DNA of 42,461 bases from Oscillospiraceae bacterium (GTDB lineage: Bacteria > Bacillota > Clostridia > Oscillospirales > UBA929), in assembly GCA_031255175.1 (NCBI GenBank), contig JAIRTA010000146.1:1-42461 (forward strand). The letters run 5' to 3'. Below the pieces are notes generated by a model. That model saw only the letters and a program-made list of their open reading frames with translations. It was not told where the DNA came from and searched no databases. Every line of letters starts with the position of its first letter. Position 1 is the first letter of the stretch. This document shows positions 9,807-17,570 of this stretch, piece after piece. The position numbers and the translations under genes were made by a program.

Positions 9807-10562
9807 ATGAGAACAGTGATCGTAGTGGACGATGAACCCATCACCAAGATGGATCTCACGGAAATTTTACTCGAAGCGCAGTTTGACGTGGTGGCCCAGG
9901 GGAGTGACGGCTTCGACGCGGTGGAGCTCTGCCGGCAGTACAACCCGGACATTGTGCTGATGGATATTAAGATGCCGGTCTTCGACGGACTCAGCGCCGC
10001 CGAAACCATTCTCCGGGAGGATCTGGCCGGTTCTATCGTTCTTCTCACCGCCTTCAGCAACGCCGATTTCATCGAAAAGGCCAAACAGATCGGCGTGGCG
10101 GGGTATCTGATCAAGCCGGTGGAGGCGCGGATGGTGGTCCCGACCCTCGAAATCGCACTCGCGCAGAGCAAGCGGTATATGCAGGCGGTGGGCGACGCGC
10201 GGGCACTCAAACGGCAGCTGGAGGAAAAAACGCTGGTCGACCGCGCCAAGATGGTTGTGGCAAAACGGGACGGGATCTCCGAGGGGGAGGCATACGAGCG
10301 CCTGCGCAAGATGAGCATGGACAAGCGGTGTGGCATGGGCGAAATCGCCAACATGATTGTGGCGAGCGGCTCCGCCCGTGAAACGGTGGAAAAGGCGAAA
10401 CAGGCCCTCATCCATTCCCTGAACGTCAACGAAAACACGGCGTACCGGAGAATCAAAGACTACAGCAACGCCAAACAGTGCACTATGGAGCAGGCGGCCG
10501 TCTACCTGATGAATACGGTGAGCGGCCGAACCGTGTCCAAAGGAAAACCGGTCCTGCCCTAA
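9807..10562 (+). CDS. Response regulator with receiver domain and two tandem ANTAR domains (EutV-like)
   Basis: Receiver VVDDEP...IVLMDIKMP...KPVE; ANTAR-like AKMVVAKRDGISEGEAYERLRKMSMDKRCGMGEIANMI and second AKQALIHSLNVNENTAYRRIKDYSNAKQCTMEQAAVYLM; RBS gggagg. Confidence 0.85.
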   Translation: MRTVIVVDDEPITKMDLTEILLEAQFDVVAQGSDGFDAVELCRQYNPDIVLMDIKMPVFDGLSAAETILREDLAGSIVLLTAFSNADFIEKAKQIGVAGYLIKPVEARMVVPTLEIALAQSKRYMQAVGDARALKRQLEEKTLVDRAKMVVAKRDGISEGEAYERLRKMSMDKRCGMGEIANMIVASGSARETVEKAKQALIHSLNVNENTAYRRIKDYSNAKQCTMEQAAVYLMNTVSGRTVSKGKPVLP

Positions 10563-10574
10563 AGGAGGAACCGC

Positions 10575-11666
10575 ATGCTGGAACGTCTGTGCAGGGAAGT
10601 CATCGGACTCTCCGCCGAGGAGATCGACCGGCTTCTCCTGATCGAATCGACGATGCAATACACCGCGAATTTGGTGGGGGGCGACGTTTTTATCGACTGC
10701 TTCTACGACGACGGCAAACGGGCGTTGGTGGTGGCCGAGGCAAAACCGCAGGGCGAATATTCCAACTACAGCGTGTGTGTCGTGGGAGAAGACGCATACA
10801 TCGAAAACGAACCCGCGGTGTTCGCGGTGCGTTCCACCGGGCTGCCGGTGCGGGACCTGCGGGCGATCACGCAGGAAAACAAACTCGTCCGCCAGGATGT
10901 GATTCCCATCAAGAACAGCGCCGGCGAGGTGTACGCCGTCTTTGCCCGGGAAAAGGACGTCAGCGAGATGCTCCGCCAGGACCGCAAGTACGACGAATTG
11001 GTCCGGATGATGGAAAAACTGGGCCGGCAGGTGCAAAAGAACGAGGAGAAAACCGGGCGGCCCCAAGAGGATCTTCTGTACACCAGGGAAATCCACCACC
11101 GCATCAAAAACAACCTCCAGATGGTGGCCAGTATCCTCAGCATGCAGGCGCGCCGGAGCGCCACGCCGGAGATCCGAAATGTCTTCAAAGAAAACGTCAG
11201 CCGGGTGCTGAGCTTCGCGGCCATTCACGAAGTGCTCACCCAGGAGGGGCTGGAGAGCGACCTGCCGCTGCTGGACGTCATCAACAAGGTCTGCCGCAAC
11301 ACCATGATCTACGCCAACCACGAGGAAAAACACATCGACATCCGGGTGACAGGGCCGGATTTCCCCGTCTCGGCGGATCAGGCGACTTCGATTGCCCTGG
11401 TGATCAACGAACTGCTGACCAACGCGGTAAAACACGCGTTCCCCGACCGAAAGGACGGCCTGATCTCAATCGCACTCAGCAAAGGCCTCCAATATTCGTC
11501 CATCACGCTCTCCGACGACGGCGTCGGCTTCGACCACACCAGCGACCGGAAAAGCAACCTCGGGCTGGCCATTGTGGACATGACAGTGCGGGAACGGCTG
11601 CACGGAAAGACGCAGATCTTTTCGGACAGAGAGGGCAGTAAGATCCGGTTCGATTTCAAAAACTGA
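10575..11666 (+). CDS. Sensor histidine kinase, HisKA_2/HATPase type (EutW-like)
   Basis: H-box EIHHRIKNNLQMVASILSMQARR; N-box NELLTNAVKHAF; adjacent to ANTAR regulator. Confidence 0.85.
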   Translation: MLERLCREVIGLSAEEIDRLLLIESTMQYTANLVGGDVFIDCFYDDGKRALVVAEAKPQGEYSNYSVCVVGEDAYIENEPAVFAVRSTGLPVRDLRAITQENKLVRQDVIPIKNSAGEVYAVFAREKDVSEMLRQDRKYDELVRMMEKLGRQVQKNEEKTGRPQEDLLYTREIHHRIKNNLQMVASILSMQARRSATPEIRNVFKENVSRVLSFAAIHEVLTQEGLESDLPLLDVINKVCRNTMIYANHEEKHIDIRVTGPDFPVSADQATSIALVINELLTNAVKHAFPDRKDGLISIALSKGLQYSSITLSDDGVGFDHTSDRKSNLGLAIVDMTVRERLHGKTQIFSDREGSKIRFDFKN

Positions 11667-11671
11667 AGAAG

Positions 11672-11750
11672 CAAAGCCCAACAGGGGGTTTTGAAACGGC
11701 GACAGGGCCAGGTTGTATGCAACGCATACGGCTTGGCCCTGTCGCCGTTT
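11672..11750 (+). promoter_or_regulatory. Leader of the GRE operon: P1 hairpin, P2 hairpin overlapping a 17-bp terminator-like hairpin
   Basis: P1 caaagccc-AACAGG-gggttttg (11672-11693); P2 ggc-GACAGG-gcc (11698-11709); stem aaacggcgacagggcca (11694-11710) / tggccctgtcgccgttt (11734-11750). Confidence 0.6.
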
Positions 11751-11829
11751 TACGGAGTCGGATACAGCGAAAATTTCATCACAAAACGCATGGCACAAAC
11801 CAAAACATGCTGCAAGGAGGTACCCACAG

Positions 11830-14412
11830 ATGACAGCAAACGAAACGTCCGTAATCGCGAAAGGGTTTACCAAGCCGACGGCCCGCGTGGAACGCCTGAA
11901 GAGGGCGATTGTCGAGGCGGTGCCCGTCATGGAGACGGAGCGGGCGAAACTGGTCACGGAGGCGTACAAGGAGACGGAGAACCTGGCGCCCATTCTGCGC
12001 CGCGCCAAGGTGGTTGAAAAACTGTTCAATCACATGCAGGTCACCATCCGCGACGATGAGCTGATCGTCGGCACGACCACCGAGCATCCGCGCTCTTCGG
12101 AAGTGGGCATCGAATATTCCTACGACTGGATTGAGCAGGAACTCGACACCCTGTCGAACAGAGCGACGGACCCCTTTTGCATCGACGAGACCGGGAAGAA
12201 AACCCTGCGCAAAATATCCAAATATTGGCAAGGAAAGACGCTCAGCGAATACGCGCTGTCCCTCATGTCCAAAGAGTGCCGCGACTGCCAGGACTACGCC
12301 GTCTTCAACGCGGGCAACTACCTCTACGCCGGCGTCGGCCACTCCGTTGTCTTCTACGAGAGAGTCATCAAAGACGGCTTTAGCGGCATCATCCGGGATG
12401 TCGTGGACACGCTGGAGAAGATGGACCGCAACCATCCCGACGCGATCAAAAAAGAGCAGTTTTACAGGGCGCTTCTGATCACGTACACGGCGGCGATCAA
12501 CCACGCGCACCGCTACGCGAACAAGGCGGAAGAGATGGCGCAGCGGGAGACGAACCCGGCGCGCAAGGCGGAGTTGGCGCAGATCGCCAAAAACTGCCGC
12601 CGTGTGCCGGAGCACGGAGCCACGACCTTCTGGGAGGCCGTTCAGTCCTTCTGGTTTGTCCACTACATGCTGCACGTCGAGGCCAACGGACACAGCTATT
12701 CGCCGGGTCCCTTCGACCGCTTTATGCACCGGTTCTATCAGAGCGACCCCACCGTCACGGAGGATTTTGCGCAGGAGTTGATCGACTGCCTGTTTGTCAA
12801 GTTCAACGACGCCAACAAGGTCCGCGACGATATTTCCGCACAGGCCTTCGCGGGGTATCAGCTGTTTGAGCTGGTCGCGCTGGGCGGAACGGACGAGGAC
12901 GGCAACGACCAGACCAACGACATCAGCTACATGTGCCTCACCGCGCTGGCGCACGTCGGCATGCCGATGCCCTCGGTGGGCATCCGCGTCGGCAACACGA
13001 CTCCGGACGAGTTTCTCTACCGCGCGTGCGAAGTCATCCGCCTGGGGTACGGTATGCCCAACGTGTTTAACGACGAAGTGATCATCCCCGCTATGGTCAA
13101 CCGGGGCATTCCCCTCAAGCTGGCCCGCACCTATACGCCGAGCGGTTGTGTGGAACCCGACATCCAGCACAAATACGAGGGGTGGCACGACGCCGCCAGC
13201 TTCAACGTCGCCAAAGTGCTCGAAATCACGCTCCACAACGGGCGCTGCTTCGGCAAGCAGCTTGGCCCCCAGACCGGCGAGATCACATCTTTTACCTGCA
13301 TCGAGGACTTCTTTGCCGCATTTGAGAAGCAAATGGCGTATTTTGTCCACAACATGGTAGAGGCTGTCAACTGCATCGACGTCGCGCACGGCGACCGGGT
13401 GCCGCTGCCATTCCAGTCCGCTCTGATTGAGGGCTGCATCGAAAAGGGCAAATCCGTCCAGGAGGGCGGCGCGCTCTACAACTTCACAGGCCCGCAGGGC
13501 GTCGGCATCATCGACGCCGGCGATTCCCTCTACGCCATTCAGAAGAACGTCTTTGAGGACAAAAAGATCACGCTCGCGCAGCTGAAAGACGCGCTCGAAA
13601 ACAATTTCGGACACCCCGTCGAGGCGACCGGTTCCACGGAGATATCCGCCCAAAACGGCGCCGCGGCCGCCGGCGGCGCTTTGAGTGAGGAATCCGAGAT
13701 GGAGATGCGGATCTACGAGGCGGTGAAATCCATCCTCAGCGGGTCCGGCTCCATCAGCCTGGCGGATCTGCGCAAGAGCGCGTCTCTCCCCCAAACGGCC
13801 GGCGGCGGCCAATACGACGACATCCTCAGGGTTCTGAGAAGCACGCCCGGCTTCGGAAACGACATCGACGAAGTTGACGCGTTCACCGTGCGCTGCGGGC
13901 GCATATACTGCGAGCTTGTCGAACAATACACCAATCCGCGCGGCGGCAAGTTCCAGGCGGGGATGTACCCGGTGTCCGCCAATGTGCTGTACGGCAAAGA
14001 CGTCGGGGCGCTGCCCACCGGCAGGTTGGCGAAGACAACGCTGGGCGACGGCGTATCCCCCCGCGCCGGCGTGGATACGAACGGCCCGACGGCGGCGGCC
14101 AACTCTGTCTCAAAGCTGGACCACGCGCTGGCCTCCAACGGGACGCTCTACAATCAGAAGTTCCTCCCCGCGGCGCTGACGGGGGACAAGGGCCTCATGA
14201 ACCTCTCCGCGCTGATCAGAGGCTACTTCGACCGGAAAGGCATGCACATCCAATTCAACGTCGTCGACCGGGAGACGCTGCTGGACGCGCAGAAGAACCC
14301 CGACAAGCACAAGGACCTCGTCATCCGCGTGGCCGGCTACAGCGCGCACTTCGTCAGGCTCGCCAAGGACGTGCAGGATAACATCATCAACCGCACGGAG
14401 CACACATTCTGA
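11830..14412 (+). CDS. Glycyl radical enzyme, probable B12-independent diol (1,2-propanediol-like) dehydratase of a microcompartment
   Basis: Start after AAGGAGG; active-site SGCVEPDIQHKYEGWHDAASFN; glycyl radical loop VIRVAGYSAHFVRL; BMC context. Substrate inferred from recalled family resemblance. Confidence 0.8.
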   Translation: MTANETSVIAKGFTKPTARVERLKRAIVEAVPVMETERAKLVTEAYKETENLAPILRRAKVVEKLFNHMQVTIRDDELIVGTTTEHPRSSEVGIEYSYDWIEQELDTLSNRATDPFCIDETGKKTLRKISKYWQGKTLSEYALSLMSKECRDCQDYAVFNAGNYLYAGVGHSVVFYERVIKDGFSGIIRDVVDTLEKMDRNHPDAIKKEQFYRALLITYTAAINHAHRYANKAEEMAQRETNPARKAELAQIAKNCRRVPEHGATTFWEAVQSFWFVHYMLHVEANGHSYSPGPFDRFMHRFYQSDPTVTEDFAQELIDCLFVKFNDANKVRDDISAQAFAGYQLFELVALGGTDEDGNDQTNDISYMCLTALAHVGMPMPSVGIRVGNTTPDEFLYRACEVIRLGYGMPNVFNDEVIIPAMVNRGIPLKLARTYTPSGCVEPDIQHKYEGWHDAASFNVAKVLEITLHNGRCFGKQLGPQTGEITSFTCIEDFFAAFEKQMAYFVHNMVEAVNCIDVAHGDRVPLPFQSALIEGCIEKGKSVQEGGALYNFTGPQGVGIIDAGDSLYAIQKNVFEDKKITLAQLKDALENNFGHPVEATGSTEISAQNGAAAAGGALSEESEMEMRIYEAVKSILSGSGSISLADLRKSASLPQTAGGGQYDDILRVLRSTPGFGNDIDEVDAFTVRCGRIYCELVEQYTNPRGGKFQAGMYPVSANVLYGKDVGALPTGRLAKTTLGDGVSPRAGVDTNGPTAAANSVSKLDHALASNGTLYNQKFLPAALTGDKGLMNLSALIRGYFDRKGMHIQFNVVDRETLLDAQKNPDKHKDLVIRVAGYSAHFVRLAKDVQDNIINRTEHTF

Positions 14413-14469
14413 CCGGCCTTTTGAAATACGGCGCCGCGGGCCCGGCGAAACGCGGGAGGTTTTTATAAC

Positions 14470-15390
14470 ATGGCGTCTGTAAATTACAAGGCCGACGGCA
14501 TTGTCTTCGACATTCAGCGCTTTTCCGTACACGACGGCCCCGGCATACGCACGATCGTCTTTTTGAAGGGCTGTCCGCTCTCCTGCCTCTGGTGCAGCAA
14601 CCCGGAATCGCAAAAGCTGGCCCCCGTCATCTTGTTTCAGCTAGACAAATGCGCCGGCTGCGGGCAATGCCTGCGCGCCTGCCAAACGGGCGCGATCAGC
14701 CTGGACGCGCCGAATCGCGTCGACCACGCGCGGTGCGCGGGCTGCGGAGAGTGCGCCGGCGTCTGCCCTATGGGCGCCCTCGTGCTGAAAGGCGAGCGGA
14801 TGACGGTCGAAAAGGTGGTGAGCGTACTCAAAAAAGACACCGTGACCTACCGGAAATCGGGCGGCGGCATCACCATCTCAGGCGGAGAGCCCCTCGTGCA
14901 GTGGGCGTTCGCCACGGAGCTGCTCAAGGCCTGCAAGGCGCAGGGATGGCACACCGCGATGGAGACGACGGGGTGCGCGGGGGCGGACGCGGTCGAGGCG
15001 GTTTTCCCATATGTCGACCTCACCCTGCTGGACATCAAGTCGATGGACCCGCAGACACACAAACGGGTGACGGGCGTCACGCCGGAGGTCATCCACCGCA
15101 ACGCCGCGCGGATCGCCCGGCTCTCCCAGACGGTCATCCGCGTACCGACCATCCCCACGGTCAACGCGACCGATGAAGACTTCGTGCGCATTTCCGATTT
15201 CGCGAAGACCCTGCCGGGGGTTGACACCATTCATGTGCTCCCGTACCACACGTACGGCGAAAACAAATACGCCCTGATGGGCAAAGACTATCCGATGGGC
15301 GGCGACATCCGGCCGCTCCCCCCCGAAGACGCGGCGCGCTTTCAGCGGATTGTGCAGGCGCGGGGGCTCCGTTGCACGGTGGGTGGTTAA
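14470..15390 (+). CDS. Glycyl radical enzyme activating enzyme (radical SAM)
   Basis: GPGIRTIVFLKGCPLSCLWCSNPE; two additional 4Fe-4S clusters CAGCGQCLRAC and CAGCGECAGVC. Confidence 0.95.
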   Translation: MASVNYKADGIVFDIQRFSVHDGPGIRTIVFLKGCPLSCLWCSNPESQKLAPVILFQLDKCAGCGQCLRACQTGAISLDAPNRVDHARCAGCGECAGVCPMGALVLKGERMTVEKVVSVLKKDTVTYRKSGGGITISGGEPLVQWAFATELLKACKAQGWHTAMETTGCAGADAVEAVFPYVDLTLLDIKSMDPQTHKRVTGVTPEVIHRNAARIARLSQTVIRVPTIPTVNATDEDFVRISDFAKTLPGVDTIHVLPYHTYGENKYALMGKDYPMGGDIRPLPPEDAARFQRIVQARGLRCTVGG

Positions 15391-15416
15391 AACGATATAG
15401 AAACGGAGGTTCAGTC

Positions 15417-16199
15417 ATGGATCAAAACTTGATCGAAAAAGTGCTGAAGCGGGTCGCTTCCGAGATGGAAACCGCCGGCACGGCCGGGCACGCGCCCCCC
15501 GCGAAGGACATCGGCGTCACCGAGTACGTCGGCACGGCGATCGGAAACACCATCGGACTCGTCATCGCGAGCGTGGACCCGCAGTTGATGGAGACGATGA
15601 AGCTGGGGTCGTACCGCTCGATCGGCATCATCGGAGGCAGGGCGGCGCTGGGACCGTACATCATGGCGGTTGACGACGCGGTGAAGGCCACAAACACCGA
15701 AGTGATCAGCGTGGAGGGCCCCCGCGACGGCGACGGCGGCGCGGGCCCGGGCGCCCTGATCATCATCGGGGCGGACGATGTGTCCGACGCCCGGCGCGGG
15801 GTAGAAACGGCGCTGGACGCGCTGGAGAAGTATTTCGGCGACATCTATGTGACAGACGCCGGGCACCTCGAATACCAGTACACGGCCAGGGCCAGCTACT
15901 GCATCGAAAAGTCGTTCGGCAGCCCGCTCGGCAAGGCGTTCGGCCTGGTGTGCGCGGCGCCGGCCGCCATCGGGGTTGTCCTGTCGGACATCGCCGTCAA
16001 GGCCGCCAACGTCCAGGTTGTCAGCTACACTTCGCCGAACAAGGGCGTGGGCTACAACTATTCCAACGAGATCACGCTGACCATAACCGGAGATTCCGGC
16101 GCGGTGCGGCAGGCCGTGAGGGCGACCATCGACGTGGGCAAAAAACTGCTCGGCGCAATGGGCGAAGCGCCGAAGTCCTACGCGACGCCCTACATCTGA
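15417..16199 (+). CDS. Tandem BMC-domain shell protein (PduB-like BMC-T) with EP-like N-terminus
   Basis: MDQNLIEKVLKRVASEM leader; GVTEYVGTAIGNTIGLVIASVDPQLMETMKLGSYRSIGIIGGRAALGPYIMAVDDAVKATN; second BMC domain. Confidence 0.9.
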   Translation: MDQNLIEKVLKRVASEMETAGTAGHAPPAKDIGVTEYVGTAIGNTIGLVIASVDPQLMETMKLGSYRSIGIIGGRAALGPYIMAVDDAVKATNTEVISVEGPRDGDGGAGPGALIIIGADDVSDARRGVETALDALEKYFGDIYVTDAGHLEYQYTARASYCIEKSFGSPLGKAFGLVCAAPAAIGVVLSDIAVKAANVQVVSYTSPNKGVGYNYSNEITLTITGDSGAVRQAVRATIDVGKKLLGAMGEAPKSYATPYI

Positions 16200-16345
16200 C
16201 GCGGGCGGCGCCCGCAGGCAAAACCACTGTTTTATTGCCGCTTCGCGGCGATAAGACGCGCAACCGTTTTGGGACGCAGAGGCTCTATGCGCCTTTGTAA
16301 ATATACTTTGTGTTCATCCACAATAAAACGCAGGAGGTATTGTCA

Positions 16346-16624
16346 ATGAATTCCGATGCATTGGGTATGATCGAAACCAAGGGCCTTGTGGGCGCGGTGG
16401 AAGCCGCCGACGCTATGGTCAAGGCGGCGAACGTCACGTTGGTGGGCTACGAAAAAATCGGCTCCGGTCTGGTGACCGTCATGGTGCGCGGCGACGTCGG
16501 CGCGGTGAAGGCCGCCACCGACGCGGGCGCGGCCGCGGCGCGGGCCGTCGGCGAAGTTATGTCCATCCACGTCATTCCACGCCCTCATTCAGACACCGAG
16601 AAAATCATCCCCCCGCGGTCGTAG
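16346..16624 (+). CDS. BMC-H hexameric shell protein
   Basis: [61 protein letters not shown] aggagg. Confidence 0.97.
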   Translation: MNSDALGMIETKGLVGAVEAADAMVKAANVTLVGYEKIGSGLVTVMVRGDVGAVKAATDAGAAAARAVGEVMSIHVIPRPHSDTEKIIPPRS

Positions 16625-16665
16625 TCATTCGCACCGCAATTGACCCTTGCGCAATCGATCCTCGC

Positions 16666-16713
16666 GTTCCGGACGGGGGGCCTCGCCTCCCATCACGGTT
16701 CCCCGTCCGGAAC
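16666..16713 (+). other. Long intergenic inverted repeat
   Basis: 13-bp perfect arms gttccggacgggg (16666-16678) / ccccgtccggaac (16701-16713). Confidence 0.7.
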
Positions 16714-16745
16714 ATCCAAACCGGCATAAGAAACGGGGTGTCACA

Positions 16746-17438
16746 GTGGAGGCGTATCAGCTGGCCGCGCTCATAGAGCGCGTGCTGCGCCGGATCCGGG
16801 AAGAGGCCGCGGCCGCGCCGGCCCTGCCAAAGGCGTATCTCATCTTCCCGGGCGACTGGCAGTCGCGGGACCAAAGTCAGCGCGAAGAGGCCTTGCGCGC
16901 GCTCCGGGGGGCCTACGACACCGTCGCCGTGCTGCCGGACGCGTGCTGCCGCGGCGCGGCCCCGCCCGACACCGGCGCCCGCGCGGCGCAAAGCCGCGGC
17001 GAAACCGGCTTTCCGTCGGGGGATTTTCTCACTGTGTTTCCCTTCGCGTCCCGGAATCTGGTGGTGAAGACGGCGCTCTGCCTGGCGGACGACTTTGAGA
17101 CGCGGTGGGTCGCCCGGTGCATCGCCCGGGGACAGCCTGTCGTCATGCGCAGGGAGCACCCGCTGTTCACCGGGCAGGAGCGGGACGCGTACAGGCGAAA
17201 AATTGAAAGTTACTACCGGGATGCCGCCGCGTACGGCATACGCTTCGACCTCCCGTCCGGCCACGGCGAAACGCGCCGCCCGCCGGGACCCGGTCGCAGG
17301 AGAATCGTCACCCAAAAAGACCTGGAGACACCGGGCACGCCGGGCACGCTGCCGCTGCGCCGCGGGGACGTCGTCACCGCGCTGGCGGCGGAACGCGCCA
17401 AAGAACTCGGGATCGACATCGTGTTTTGCGACACATAG
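16746..17438 (+). CDS. BMC-associated protein of unknown function (possibly flavoprotein/PduM-like)
   Basis: In-frame GTG start; EP-like N-terminus YQLAALIERVLRRI; C-terminus RRIVTQKDLE..LRRGDVVTALAAERAKELGIDIVF resembles PduM/EutQ-type accessory proteins. Confidence 0.5.
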   Translation: MEAYQLAALIERVLRRIREEAAAAPALPKAYLIFPGDWQSRDQSQREEALRALRGAYDTVAVLPDACCRGAAPPDTGARAAQSRGETGFPSGDFLTVFPFASRNLVVKTALCLADDFETRWVARCIARGQPVVMRREHPLFTGQERDAYRRKIESYYRDAAAYGIRFDLPSGHGETRRPPGPGRRRIVTQKDLETPGTPGTLPLRRGDVVTALAAERAKELGIDIVFCDT

Positions 17439-17477
17439 CTTCAGAGACACACAACAGTATGGAGGAGGGCTCGCCGG

Positions 17478-17570
17478 ATGAAAGGCGCATGGGGAATCAT
17501 CGAAGTTCGCGGACGCGCAACCGCCGTCCCGGCCGCCGGCGCTGAGGATCTGTCGAGATGGAACGTATGA
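17478..17570 (+). pseudogene. BMC-H N-terminal stub (30 aa)
   Basis: Not in ORF track; MKGAWGIIEVRGRATAVPAAGAEDLSRWNV; preceded by GGAGGAGGG; overlaps start of next ORF. Confidence 0.6.

Noticed and set aside
10478-11641. 387-aa plus-strand ORF overlapping the kinase
   Set aside because: Arg/Gly/Pro-rich out-of-frame translation of the kinase gene.
11713-11829. N-terminal extension of the GRE in the ORF track (MYATHTAWPCRRF...)
   Set aside because: Translates the leader hairpin region; the RBS and start at 11830 fit the GRE N-terminus better.
11779-13926. 715-aa minus-strand ORF antisense to the GRE
   Set aside because: GC-rich shadow ORF opposite a well-supported GRE; low-complexity composition and no recognisable domain.
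11830-14412. Assignment as choline TMA-lyase (CutC) or pyruvate formate-lyase
   Set aside because: The GCVEPDIQHKYEGWHDAASFN active-site context looks more like diol dehydratases by recall; not decisive, needs alignment and modelling.
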